The notes under the pieces were generated by a model. The model had not been told where the DNA came from and made no database searches. It saw nothing but the letters and a program-made list of their open reading frames with translations. Below are positions 1 to 6,574 of a DNA stretch of 12,162 nt, piece after piece. Position 1 is the stretch's first letter; each line of letters starts with the position of its first letter. The DNA comes from CAZFAT01 sp964517075 (GTDB lineage: Bacteria > Acidobacteriota > Vicinamibacteria > Vicinamibacterales > SCN-69-37): positions 1-12,162 of the forward strand of contig CAZFAT010000120.1 in assembly GCA_964517075.1 (NCBI GenBank), given 5' to 3'. The position numbers and the translations under genes are program-made.

Positions 1-436
1 GCTCGGCCAGGGTCGCGCCCTGGCTCCGGTCGAGACGCATGTCGAGCGGGCCGGCCTGCCGGAAACTCAGTCCGCGCGCGGGGTCATCGAGTTGCACCGA
101 GGAGACCCCCAGGTCGGCCAGCACCCCGTCCACCTCGATCCGATCCCGCGCGGCCAGTACCTCGGGCAGCCGCCGATAGTCGGCGTGCACGACCTCGACG
201 TGGCTGGCGATGTCGCCGAGCCGGGTCCGGGCCAGCGCCAGGGCGGCTTCGTCCCGATCGAGGGCCAGCACCCGCCCGGCGCCCGCCGCCACCAGCGCCC
301 GGGTGTGCCCTCCCAAGCCGAGCGTGCAGTCCACGTAGAACCCACTCGGGCGCGGCTGCATCAGCCGCACCACCTCCGCGGCCAGCACCGGGTCGTGCTG
401 CGGCTCAGATGCCAAACTCCGCGAGCCCTCGGGCAT
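1..436 (-). CDS. rsmH: 16S rRNA (cytosine(1402)-N(4))-methyltransferase RsmH, N-terminal part (runs off left edge)
   Basis: RsmH uses S-adenosylmethionine to methylate N4 of C1402 in the decoding site of 16S rRNA. About 145 N-terminal residues are present and the rest lies beyond base 1. The reading frame shows the family's opening HDPVLAAEV, the SAM-binding motif VDCTLGLGGH, the acidic strand end ALDRD, and the diagnostic ADLGVSSVQLDDPARGLSF with the following LDMR. I chose the ATG at 436, which lies inside the end of mraZ (32-base overlap). An in-frame TTG at 415 is an alternative, but the GGAG before it is too close to serve as a ribosome site. The overlap implies translational coupling to mraZ, the usual dcw order. 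Identity is very secure; the start codon is not. Confidence 0.95.
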   Translation of the reverse strand, partial: MPEGSRSLASEPQHDPVLAAEVVRLMQPRPSGFYVDCTLGLGGHTRALVAAGAGRVLALDRDEAALALARTRLGDIASHVEVVHADYRRLPEVLAARDRIEVDGVLADLGVSSVQLDDPARGLSFRQAGPLDMRLDRSQGATLAE

Positions 437-845
437 CGTCGTCCGTGAAGGGATCGCGCTGGAGCTTGGCCAGGAGGCGCTCGTGGTTCCACACGTCGAG
501 GTAATCCACTTGCCCGAGCACGTCCACGTCGCCACTCATGCCCGCGGCCTCGCGGAGGCGCGTGTGAATCAACACGCGGCCCTGTCCGTCGAACTCGCCG
601 GCCTGTCCGTAGTAGCTGACCCGGTCGAGGAACTTGTGCCGGGCCGGGTGGGCGCTGGGCATCGCGCGGAGCCGATCTTCGATTGCCAGCCAGGTCGCCA
701 TCGGGTAGATTCGGACGGACTCGCCGGTGACGCTCGTCACGTAGACGTCGACGCCGTGCCGGTCTTCGACCAGGGCCTTGAAGGCTGTCGGGATCTTGAG
801 CCGCCCCTTGTCGTCAATGCGGGCGGGATAGCTGCCGCGAAGCAT
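405..845 (-). CDS. mraZ: Transcriptional regulator MraZ
   Basis: MraZ is a DNA-binding protein with two AbrB/SpoVT-like half-domains that typically assembles into rings and controls the dcw operon it heads. The 146-residue product has the expected length and both repeats of the family motif: DDKGRLKIP near residues 11-19 and DGQGRVLIHTRLREAAG near 86-102. The ATG at 845 gives the standard opening MLRGSYPARIDDKGR. A GTG at 875 would add ten residues, but it lies within the repeated operator and at about the predicted transcription start, so it is unlikely. GGAG four bases before the ATG is the probable ribosome site and is part of the last operator repeat. rsmH follows with an overlap. MraZ probably regulates its own promoter through the repeats at 851-875. 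Confidence 0.96.
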   Translation of the reverse strand: MLRGSYPARIDDKGRLKIPTAFKALVEDRHGVDVYVTSVTGESVRIYPMATWLAIEDRLRAMPSAHPARHKFLDRVSYYGQAGEFDGQGRVLIHTRLREAAGMSGDVDVLGQVDYLDVWNHERLLAKLQRDPFTDDDARGLAEFGI

Positions 846-850
846 CTGAC

Positions 851-875
851 TCCACTTTGCTCCACAAAACTCCAC
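851..875 (-). promoter_or_regulatory. MraZ operator: three direct GTGGA repeats at 10-bp spacing
   Basis: On the minus strand GTGGA occurs at 871-875, 861-865 and 851-855, exactly one helical turn apart, with A/T-containing 5-base spacers. Known MraZ sites are short G-rich repeats (TGGGN in E. coli) at the same 10-bp spacing just upstream of mraZ, so this is very likely the autoregulatory operator. The first repeat covers the predicted transcription start (about 872). The last one contains the likely ribosome site of mraZ. Confidence 0.85.
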
Positions 876-878
876 GCG

Positions 879-907
879 ATGGTAGAGCGTGGACTTTCGC
901 CTGTCAA
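879..907 (-). promoter_or_regulatory. Sigma70-type promoter for mraZ-rsmH
   Basis: Read on the minus strand, a perfect -35 TTGACA (907-902) is followed after 17 bases by TACCAT (884-879), four of six matches to TATAAT. This predicts a transcript start near 872 and a leader of about 27 bases before the ATG at 845. The start falls in the first GTGGA repeat, so MraZ binding would block RNA polymerase. Confidence 0.75.
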
Positions 908-941
908 TCGCAAAGTGATGAAAAATATGGGCTTACGTTTT

Positions 942-980
942 AGTTTCGCTGGTCGATTTTGACGAAGATCAGGCGAAACT
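942..980. repeat. Imperfect inverted repeat in the divergent intergenic region
   Basis: AGTTTCGC at 942-949 is the exact reverse complement of GCGAAACT at 973-980. Pairing can continue inward to about 954/967 with one bulged G and one G-T pair, leaving a 12-base centre. It lies between the mraZ promoter and the putative -10 of the NTPase gene. It could be an operator for a dimeric regulator or a hairpin in a longer transcript; the sequence alone does not decide this. Confidence 0.5.
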
Positions 981-988
981 CGCGCGCG

Positions 989-997
989 TGGTAGATT
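989..997 (+). promoter_or_regulatory. Putative extended -10 promoter of the YchF-like gene
   Basis: TG-G-TAGATT fits the extended -10 pattern TGnTATAAT with four of six in the hexamer. No convincing -35 is found at 16-18 bases. The predicted start near 1004 is only about four bases from the ATG at 1008, and no clear Shine-Dalgarno sequence precedes that ATG. A leaderless or near-leaderless message is therefore possible. Confidence 0.4.
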
Positions 998-1007
998 CTC
1001 CGGGTCG

Positions 1008-2087
1008 ATGCTGCGTGCCGGCCTGATTGGCCTCCCGTCCTCGGGCAAGACCACCCTGTTCCAGTTGCTCACCAGTGCACGCGAAGCGCCACGAACGCAC
1101 GGCCGCGTCGAGGCGAACGTGGGCGTGTCGCGCGTGCCCGACGAACGACTGGATCGGCTGACCGCGCTGTTCACCCCGCAGCGGCGGGTTCCGGCCATCG
1201 TCGAGTTCGCGGACATGGCGGCGGGACGCGGCGACACCAAAGCCCTGCTCGACGTCGTCGCCTACCGGAACGCGGACGCGCTCGTGGATGTCGTGCGCGC
1301 GTTTCGCGATCCGGCGGTGCCGCATCCGCAGGGCTCGGTGGATCCGGCGCGGGATCTGCGGACGATTGAGGATGAGCTCGTGCTCGCCGATCTGGGCGTT
1401 GTTGAACGGCGCCTCGAACGGCTCGAGAAGGATCTGAAGAAGAGCGCGTCGGCGGACCTGCAGAAGGAACGCGAGGTCTTGCGGCGATGTCAGGAGGCCC
1501 TCGAAGCCGGCCGCCCGCTCCGCAGCCTGACGCTGGCCGGCGACGATCTGCATCGGCTGCGCGGGTTCCAGTTCCTGTCCGCGAAGCCGCTGCTCGTGGT
1601 CATGAACCTCGACGACGCGGACGCCTTGCTGGCCGAAGACGTCACGCGCGTGCCGGCGGTGCGAGCCAGGATCGACCAGGCCGGGGCGGCGGCGGTCGGT
1701 GTCTGCGCGAAGATCGAGCTCGAGATCGCCGCGCTGGATCCCGCCGATGCGCAGGCGTTTCTGGCCGATCTCGGCCTGAGCCAGTCCGGCCTCGATCGCA
1801 TCATCCGCGCAGCGTACGACCTGCTCGGCTACATCTCGTTCTTTACGGTGGGCGAGGACGAGTGCCGGGCCTGGTCGATTCCGCGCGCCACACCGGCGCA
1901 GCTGGCGGCCGGGGCCATCCACACCGACATTCAGCGCGGGTTCATCCGGGCCGAGGTGGTGCAATGCGATCGCCTGCTGGCGCGGGGATCACTCGCGGCC
2001 TGCCGCGAGGCCGGCGAACTGCGGCTCGAGGGGAAGGACTATCTGGTGGCAGACGGCGATGTCATCAACTTCCGCCACGCCACGTGA
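1008..2087 (+). CDS. ychF: YchF/OLA1-family P-loop NTPase, divergent (DUF933/TGS C-terminus)
   Basis: YchF/OLA1 proteins are ribosome-associated ATPases of the Obg-related GTPase group. The 359-residue product is close to the usual length of about 363. It has a Walker A GLPSSGKT (residues 8-15), EANVGVSRVPDERLD (35-49), the segment PHPQGSVDPARD (105-116) with the histidine equivalent to that of YchF/OLA1, a charged helical hairpin (about 119-168), and a C-terminal TGS-type domain with GAIHTDIQRGFIRAEV and GKDYLVADGDVINF. Departures are clear. The usual GLPNVGKST loop is altered. The switch II region reads DMAAGRGD and lacks most of the usual glycine-rich stretch. The NxxE base-recognition motif reads NLDD (200-203). 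It may be a second, specialised family member beside a canonical ychF elsewhere in the genome. It is divergent from mraZ and 43 bases before the first glycosyltransferase gene. Confidence 0.85.
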   Translation: MLRAGLIGLPSSGKTTLFQLLTSAREAPRTHGRVEANVGVSRVPDERLDRLTALFTPQRRVPAIVEFADMAAGRGDTKALLDVVAYRNADALVDVVRAFRDPAVPHPQGSVDPARDLRTIEDELVLADLGVVERRLERLEKDLKKSASADLQKEREVLRRCQEALEAGRPLRSLTLAGDDLHRLRGFQFLSAKPLLVVMNLDDADALLAEDVTRVPAVRARIDQAGAAAVGVCAKIELEIAALDPADAQAFLADLGLSQSGLDRIIRAAYDLLGYISFFTVGEDECRAWSIPRATPAQLAAGAIHTDIQRGFIRAEVVQCDRLLARGSLAACREAGELRLEGKDYLVADGDVINFRHAT

Positions 2088-2093
2088 TAGCAT
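2085..2093 (+). promoter_or_regulatory. Putative extended -10 promoter before the glycosyltransferase run
   Basis: TG-A-TAGCAT overlaps the TGA stop of the YchF-like gene and fits TGnTAnnnT. A weak -35 candidate, TCAACT, lies 17 bases upstream at 2065-2070. The predicted start near 2100 leaves a leader of about 31 bases carrying GGTGAG (2121-2126) before the ATG at 2131. If real, the glycan genes can be transcribed separately from the NTPase gene. Confidence 0.4.
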
Positions 2094-2130
2094 GCGCCCG
2101 GTCGCGCGCGCGCTCCGATCGGTGAGGCGC

Positions 2131-3132
2131 ATGAAGCTGATCATTCAGATTCCCTGCCTGAACGAGGCCGCGACCCTCCCGGCCACCCTGGCCGATCTCC
2201 CCCGCGCCGTCGCCGGCATCGACACCATCGAGGTGCTCGTCGTCGACGACGGGTCGCGCGACGACACGGCGGCGGTGGCCCGCGCACACGGCGTCGACCA
2301 CGTCATCCGGTTCCGCCAGCCCAAGGGGCTCGCCGCGGCGTTCATGGCCGGCATCGACGCGAGCCTCAAGGCGGGCGCCGACATCGTCGTCAACACCGAC
2401 GCCGACAATCAGTACGCGGGGCGCGACATCGCGCGGCTGGTCGCGCCCCTGCTCGCGGGGGAGGCCGACATCGTCATTGGCGATCGGAACATCCGGGATC
2501 TCGCGCACATGTCGTGGACGAAGAAGCGGCTGCAGGGGCTGGGGAGCTGGGCCGTCCGCGTGGTGTCGAACACCAAGGTGCCGGACACGACGAGCGGTTT
2601 CCGCGCCTACACGCGTGACGCCGCGCTTCGGATGACGATCGTCTCGGATTTCTCGTACACCCTCGAGTCGATCATCAATGCCGGCAAGCGGCGCATGGCC
2701 ATCGCGCACGTGGACGTCGGGACGAACCCGCGGACGCGCCCGTCGCGGCTCTTCAAGAGCGTCTGGGGCTACCTCAAGGAATCGGGCGCGACGATCCTCC
2801 GCATCTACACGATGCACGAGCCGCTGAAGGTGTTCACCTACCTCGGCTCGACGACCTTCCTTGTCGGCTTTGTGATCGCGATGCGCTTCGTGTACTCGTA
2901 TTTCGTCTACGGATACGAGCCCGGAAAGATCCAGTCGTTGATCCTGTCGGCGGTCCTGATGATCGTCGGCTTCCAGGTGGTGCTGATCGGACTGCTCGCT
3001 GACGCCATCTCCGGGCTCCGCCGGCTGATCGAGGATCTGCTCTACCGGGTGCGCGTGATGGAGCTCGACGAGACGACCCGCCCGGCCGGCGACCGCGTCG
3101 ATCGGCCGGTCGCTCACCAGGCGGAGCCCTGA
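2131..3132 (+). CDS. GT2 glycosyltransferase with two C-terminal membrane helices (polyprenyl-phosphate sugar synthase-like)
   Basis: The 333-residue protein has a GT-A fold of family GT2, most like DPM1/GtrB enzymes, which transfer a sugar from a nucleotide donor to a polyprenyl phosphate on the cytoplasmic face. Visible motifs are IPCLNEAATLP (7-17), VVDDGSRDDT (37-46), the metal-binding acidic stretch NTDADNQY (88-95) and TSGFRAYTRDA (154-164). Two hydrophobic segments follow (about 238-260 and 268-291), then a charged tail. The donor sugar cannot be read from the sequence. I chose the ATG at 2131 because GGTGAG stands four bases before it and the homologous core begins there. Upstream in-frame ATGs at 2059 and 2092 lie within or against the previous gene's end. 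The stop overlaps the next start as TGATG. Confidence 0.9.
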   Translation: MKLIIQIPCLNEAATLPATLADLPRAVAGIDTIEVLVVDDGSRDDTAAVARAHGVDHVIRFRQPKGLAAAFMAGIDASLKAGADIVVNTDADNQYAGRDIARLVAPLLAGEADIVIGDRNIRDLAHMSWTKKRLQGLGSWAVRVVSNTKVPDTTSGFRAYTRDAALRMTIVSDFSYTLESIINAGKRRMAIAHVDVGTNPRTRPSRLFKSVWGYLKESGATILRIYTMHEPLKVFTYLGSTTFLVGFVIAMRFVYSYFVYGYEPGKIQSLILSAVLMIVGFQVVLIGLLADAISGLRRLIEDLLYRVRVMELDETTRPAGDRVDRPVAHQAEP

Positions 3133-3992
3133 TGGCCGATCCCGCGGCCGTCTCCGTCGTCATTCCCGCGATGAACGAGGCCGTGGCCATCGGGCCGCTC
3201 GTGCGCGCCCTCGCGGAACTGGCCCCCTGGCGCGAGATCCTCGTGATTGACGACGGCTCGGTTGACACCACCGCCGCCGAAGCGGCCGCGGCCGGCGCGC
3301 GCGTCGTCCGTCACCCCTACAACAAGGGCAATGGGGCGGCCGTCAAGACAGGCATCCGTCAGGCGACCGGCGAGTTCATGGTGATCATCGACGGCGACGG
3401 CCAGCATGACCCCGCCGACGCGCTGCGCCTCATTGCGCGCCTCGGCGAGGACGACCTCGTGGTGGGCGCCCGATCGGGCGAGACGCAGGCCGGCTGGATC
3501 CGCCGCGTCGGCAACGGTGCCTTGAACTGGCTGGCGAGCTTTCTCACCGAGCGGCAGATCCCCGACCTCACGTCGGGCTTCCGCGCGGCGAACCGTGCGT
3601 ATCTCCGCGAGTTCCTCAGCCTCCTGCCCAACGGTTTCTCCACGCCGACGACGACCACACTGTGTTTCATCAAAGCGGGGTACAACGTCGCGTTCGAGCC
3701 GGTGCACGCACGCACGCGGAGTGGAGCATCGAAGATCCGGCTGTCGAGCGACGGGCCCAAGTTCCTCCTCATCATGTTGCGCATCATCACGATCTTCAGT
3801 CCCCTGCGCATCTTCATCCCGGTCGCGGCCGTCTCCTTTGCCATCGGCGCCGGCTACGGCGTGTGGACGATCTGGCACGAGTTGCATGTGACCAACACGT
3901 CCGTGCTGCTGGTCCTGTTTGCGGTCGTCGTGCTGCTCGTTGGCCTGGTGTCCGAGCAGATCTCGGCCCTGCGCTTCGATGAGCGCCGCTAG
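3132..3992 (+). CDS. GT2 glycosyltransferase, DPM1/GtrB-like, with C-terminal membrane segments
   Basis: A second GT2 enzyme of 286 residues. The GT-A core shows VVIPAMNEA (9-17), VIDDGSVDTT (38-47), NKGNGAAVKTG (64-74), the donor/metal site IDGDGQHDP (86-94) and DLTSGFRAANR (145-155). Two hydrophobic segments (about 223-246 and 258-275) anchor it. The DGDGQHDP form is typical of dolichol- or polyprenyl-phosphate mannose/glucose synthase-like proteins; the actual sugar is unknown. It is only distantly similar in motif wording to the GT2 just upstream, so the pair does not look like a recent duplication and may load different sugars or act on different acceptors. Its ATG overlaps the upstream stop by one base, and its own end overlaps the next gene by 14 bases, which indicates one operon with coupled translation. 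Confidence 0.9.
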   Translation: MADPAAVSVVIPAMNEAVAIGPLVRALAELAPWREILVIDDGSVDTTAAEAAAAGARVVRHPYNKGNGAAVKTGIRQATGEFMVIIDGDGQHDPADALRLIARLGEDDLVVGARSGETQAGWIRRVGNGALNWLASFLTERQIPDLTSGFRAANRAYLREFLSLLPNGFSTPTTTTLCFIKAGYNVAFEPVHARTRSGASKIRLSSDGPKFLLIMLRIITIFSPLRIFIPVAAVSFAIGAGYGVWTIWHELHVTNTSVLLVLFAVVVLLVGLVSEQISALRFDERR

Positions 3993-5214
3993 CGCCCTGC
4001 GGTCCCGCTCGGCCCTGTTGATCGCGGCGGCCCTGCTCGGCGTGGCCCTCCGGCTGGGCTTCGGACTTGGCTACTGGATCGACCGGCCGTTGACACGCGA
4101 CGAGCTCGAGTATCTCTCTCTCGCGCGAAGTCTCGCCGCGGGCGACGGCTTCGTCTATGACGAAACGATGCGCTCCGGATCGTTCGAGCCGTTCGGACGG
4201 GCACCCGGGTATCCGGCCTTTCTCGCGCTGGTCGGCGGCGGCCGCGAGGTCGTCTCGTCCGTGCCATCCCGCGTGAAGATCGCGCAGGCGATGGTGGGCG
4301 GGATCGGCGTGCTGCTGATCGGCCTGGTGGCCACTCCGCTCGCGGGTCCGCGCGGGGGTGTCGTCGCCGCATGGATCGCCGCGGTCTACCCGCCACTCGT
4401 CTGGATCTCGGCATATGGATTCAGCGAAGCGCTGTTCTGGCCGCTCGCGCTCGCCGTCGCCTGGACGTTCGACCGCGCGCTCGGACGGCCGCCCGAAGGC
4501 GCGTTCGTCGGCGGAGCGGCGGGGCTGCTCACCGGCGTCGGGATCCTGATTCGACCCGCCCTGCTCCTCTTCCTGCCGCTGGCGCTGGTCTGGCTGGCCG
4601 TCCGGCGGCGTGGGACGGCCGCGCTGCTGCTCACCGCCGGCGCGATCGTCGTGGTGGGTCCCTGGACTGTGCGCAACTACCTGCACCACGAGCGGTTCGT
4701 GCTGGTCGCGTCGGACGGCGGCGTCACGTTCTGGACGGGCAATCACCCCCTGGCCCTGGGCGAGGGCGACATGGCTGCCAATCCCGCCCTGAAGATCGCC
4801 AACCAGGAGCTGCGCGCCCGGCATCCCGGTCTGAACGAGGAAGCGATGGAGCCCATCTACTATCGGGAGGCGTTGGCGTGGATCCGCGCGCATCCGATCC
4901 AGTGGCTGGGGCTCGAAGCGCGGAAGATCTTCTATCTGATTGTGCCGGTGGGGCCCTCCTACACGCTCCACTCGCGGCTGTACTACGTCGCGTCCGTCGT
5001 TTCCTACGGCATCGTGGCGGTGCTTGCGGTGGTCGGCGTCGTCCGCGTCGGCACGCAGCGAGCGCGCACACCAGGCCTGTGGCTGCTCCTGGCGTCGGCG
5101 GTCGCCGTCTGCCTGATCTTCTTCCCCCAGGAGCGGTTCCGGATTCCCATCATCGATCCCGCGCTCGTGGTCGCCGCCGGCGGCGTCTGGGCCACCCGGC
5201 GCCAACGGTCCTGA
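3979..5214 (+). CDS. Multi-pass GT39-like glycosyltransferase (GT-C, ArnT/PMT type)
   Basis: An integral membrane protein of 411 residues. After the first membrane segment (about 10-32) the first outer loop carries RPLTRDELEYLSLARSLAAG (36-55); the acidic pair D41-E42 is placed like the catalytic acidic residues of GT-C enzymes. APGYPAFLAL (75-84) and a late ERFRIPIIDPALVVAAG (385-401) are also typical of the GT39/PMT group. Such enzymes take a sugar from polyprenyl phosphate and attach it to lipid, glycan or protein on the outer side of the membrane. That matches the two lipid-sugar-synthase-like genes directly upstream. The start at 3979 was chosen because it places the first membrane helix close to the N-terminus; a start at 3919 would add 20 unlike residues inside the previous gene. 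The acceptor is unknown. Confidence 0.88.
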   Translation: MSAASALRSRSALLIAAALLGVALRLGFGLGYWIDRPLTRDELEYLSLARSLAAGDGFVYDETMRSGSFEPFGRAPGYPAFLALVGGGREVVSSVPSRVKIAQAMVGGIGVLLIGLVATPLAGPRGGVVAAWIAAVYPPLVWISAYGFSEALFWPLALAVAWTFDRALGRPPEGAFVGGAAGLLTGVGILIRPALLLFLPLALVWLAVRRRGTAALLLTAGAIVVVGPWTVRNYLHHERFVLVASDGGVTFWTGNHPLALGEGDMAANPALKIANQELRARHPGLNEEAMEPIYYREALAWIRAHPIQWLGLEARKIFYLIVPVGPSYTLHSRLYYVASVVSYGIVAVLAVVGVVRVGTQRARTPGLWLLLASAVAVCLIFFPQERFRIPIIDPALVVAAGGVWATRRQRS

Positions 5215-5217
5215 TCC

Positions 5218-6444
5218 ATGCCTCACGTCGTCGTCATGGTCACGACGTCCTATCCGCGGTTCCCGGGCGATGGGATCGGGAGCTTCATGGAGCCCCTCGC
5301 GCAGAGCGTGGCCGCGCGCGGTCATGCCGTGCACGTAGTGGCGCCGTGGCATCCAGCCATCACGCGCGCGGACCGGGACGCCGGCATCGCGTTTCACTTC
5401 TACCGGTACGCGCCCGTGGCGTCGCTCAACGTCTTCGGGTACTCCGGCGGCCTGCGCGGGGACACCGCGCTCAGACGGGCGGCCTGGATCGTCGCGCCCG
5501 CGGCCGTGGCCGCGGGGTGGTGGGTGGCGCGAAGGGTCGCGCGCTCGACGGGCGCAACCGTCATGCACGCGCACTGGGTCATCCCCAACGGCGTCACGGC
5601 GATGGCGGCCGCCGGCGGACGGCCGCTCGTGGTCAGCCTGCATGGTTCCGATGTGTTCGTGGCCGAACGTCACCGTCTGGCTGGCCGGGCGGCACGCGCC
5701 GTGTTCGCCCGCGCGGGCTGGGTGACGGCGTGCAGTGACGACCTCCGGCAGCGGGCGATTGCGCTGGGCGCTGACGAGGCCGCGATCGAAACGGTGCCCT
5801 ACGGCATCGACGCCACGCGCTTCAGGCCGGACGCGGCGGCTCGGGCGGCGGTGCGGGCCGAGCTGGGCCTCGCCGACGAACCGCTGGTCTTCAGCGCCGG
5901 CCGCCTCGTGCGCAAGAAGGGTTTCGAGGTGCTGATGGACGCCGTCCGGCGGCTCACACCCGCGCTGCCGCGGCTGCGTCTGGTGATCGCCGGCGACGGG
6001 GATCTGCGGGACGAGCTCGCCGCACAGGCGCGCGCCGCGGGTGACGCCGTGCGGCTGATTGGCAATCGCACGCAGGACGACGTCGCGCGTCTCGCGGCCG
6101 CGGCCGACGTCATCGCCGTGCCGTCCGTGCACGACGAGGCCGGCAACGTCGACGGGCTGCCGAACTTCGCGCTCGAGGCCCTCGCGAGCGCGACGCCGGT
6201 CGTCGCCACGCGCGCCGGCGGCCTGGCCAGCGTCATCGAGGACCATCGCACGGGCCGACTGGTGCCCGAGCGCGACGCGGCGGCGCTGGCCGACGCCCTG
6301 CAGTCCCTCCTGGCGGATCCCACCGCCGCGCGCGCGCTCGGCGCCGCCGGCCGGGAGCGGGTCATTCGCGACTTCGGCTGGGCCCGGGTCGGGGAACGGA
6401 TGGAAGGGGCGTACGATCGAGTGATCCTTGAACGTCGGACGTGA
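5218..6444 (+). CDS. Glycosyltransferase family 4 (GT-B fold)
   Basis: A 408-residue retaining glycosyltransferase of the GT4 type, expected in the cytoplasm or at the inner face of the membrane. The N-terminal domain shows the acceptor-side loop TTSYPRFPGDGIGSF (9-23), MHAHWVIPNG (116-125) and SLHGSDVF (140-147). The C-terminal nucleotide-sugar domain shows FSAGRLVRKKGFEVLM (225-240), VIAGDGDLRDEL (256-267) and VDGLPNFALEALA (311-323). In the last motif the first glutamate of the classic EX7E pair is Asp312, while Glu320 is kept. It starts three bases after the GT-C stop with no room for a separate promoter, so it belongs to the same operon. The stop codon at 6442-6444 abuts the heptamer repeat block. 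The sugar and acceptor are not identifiable. Confidence 0.92.
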   Translation: MPHVVVMVTTSYPRFPGDGIGSFMEPLAQSVAARGHAVHVVAPWHPAITRADRDAGIAFHFYRYAPVASLNVFGYSGGLRGDTALRRAAWIVAPAAVAAGWWVARRVARSTGATVMHAHWVIPNGVTAMAAAGGRPLVVSLHGSDVFVAERHRLAGRAARAVFARAGWVTACSDDLRQRAIALGADEAAIETVPYGIDATRFRPDAAARAAVRAELGLADEPLVFSAGRLVRKKGFEVLMDAVRRLTPALPRLRLVIAGDGDLRDELAAQARAAGDAVRLIGNRTQDDVARLAAAADVIAVPSVHDEAGNVDGLPNFALEALASATPVVATRAGGLASVIEDHRTGRLVPERDAAALADALQSLLADPTAARALGAAGRERVIRDFGWARVGERMEGAYDRVILERRT

Positions 6445-6525
6445 GAAGCCAGAAGTAAGAAGTGCTGAACTTCTGACTTCCGGCCCTCTGACTTTCACCT
6501 TCTGGCTTCTGACTTCGAACTTCGC
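6443..6525. repeat. Heptamer repeat block with inverted arms (possible hairpin/terminator)
   Basis: Three copies of a CAGAAGT-like 7-mer start at 6443, 6450 and 6457. From 6469 their reverse complement, ACTTCTG-like, follows in about eight degenerate copies at exact 7-base steps, with a single one-base slip at 6483. Two alternative foldings exist. One is a hairpin of GAAGT-A-AGAAGT (6452-6463) with ACTTCT-G-ACTTC (6469-6480) around a 5-base loop. The other is a perfect 12-bp pairing of 6444-6455 with 6499-6510. It fills most of the 130-base gap between the GT4 gene and the next GT2. No U-tract follows, so it is not a classic intrinsic terminator, though it could slow transcription or protect the mRNA end. 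Confidence 0.8.
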
Positions 6526-6531
6526 CCGAGC

Positions 6532-6561
6532 TTGTCCACCGCGCCCCCGGGGTGGTACGGT
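6532..6561 (+). promoter_or_regulatory. Putative promoter before the third GT2 gene
   Basis: TTGTCC (6532-6537) and TG-G-TACGGT (6553-6561) are separated by 18 bases between hexamers. The start would be near 6568, only about seven bases before the ATG at 6575. Hexamer matches are modest (four and three of six), so this is tentative. It would give the second half of the cluster its own transcript after the repeat block. Confidence 0.35.
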
Positions 6562-6574
6562 TGGCGTGCCTGCG

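Noticed and set aside
959..997. TTGACG (959-964) as the -35 for TAGATT (992-997)
   Set aside because: The spacer is 27 bases, far too long for a sigma70-type promoter.
969..1964. 331-codon minus-strand frame opposite the YchF-like gene
   Set aside because: Antisense to a gene with strong motifs; composition typical of a shadow frame and no domain visible.
2065..3117. 350-codon minus-strand frame opposite the first GT2 gene
   Set aside because: His/Arg/Asp/Val-rich shadow of the GT2 coding frame with no motif.
4371..5738. 455-codon plus-strand frame overlapping the GT-C and GT4 genes
   Set aside because: Arg/Ala/Gly-rich low-complexity translation in another frame of two genes with clear family motifs; a GC-driven shadow.
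6452..6480. Hairpin as a classic Rho-independent terminator
   Set aside because: The stem is A/T-rich at its base and has no following T-tract on either strand, and an alternative pairing competes with it.
6536..6555. CCACC/GGTGG inverted repeat before the third GT2 gene
   Set aside because: Only five pairs around a GC-rich 10-base loop, which is expected by chance in DNA of this composition.
6428..6574. N-terminal extension of the third GT2 gene to a TTG at 6428
   Set aside because: It would translate the heptamer repeat block and overlap the GT4 stop; the conserved GT2 core begins just after the ATG at 6575.
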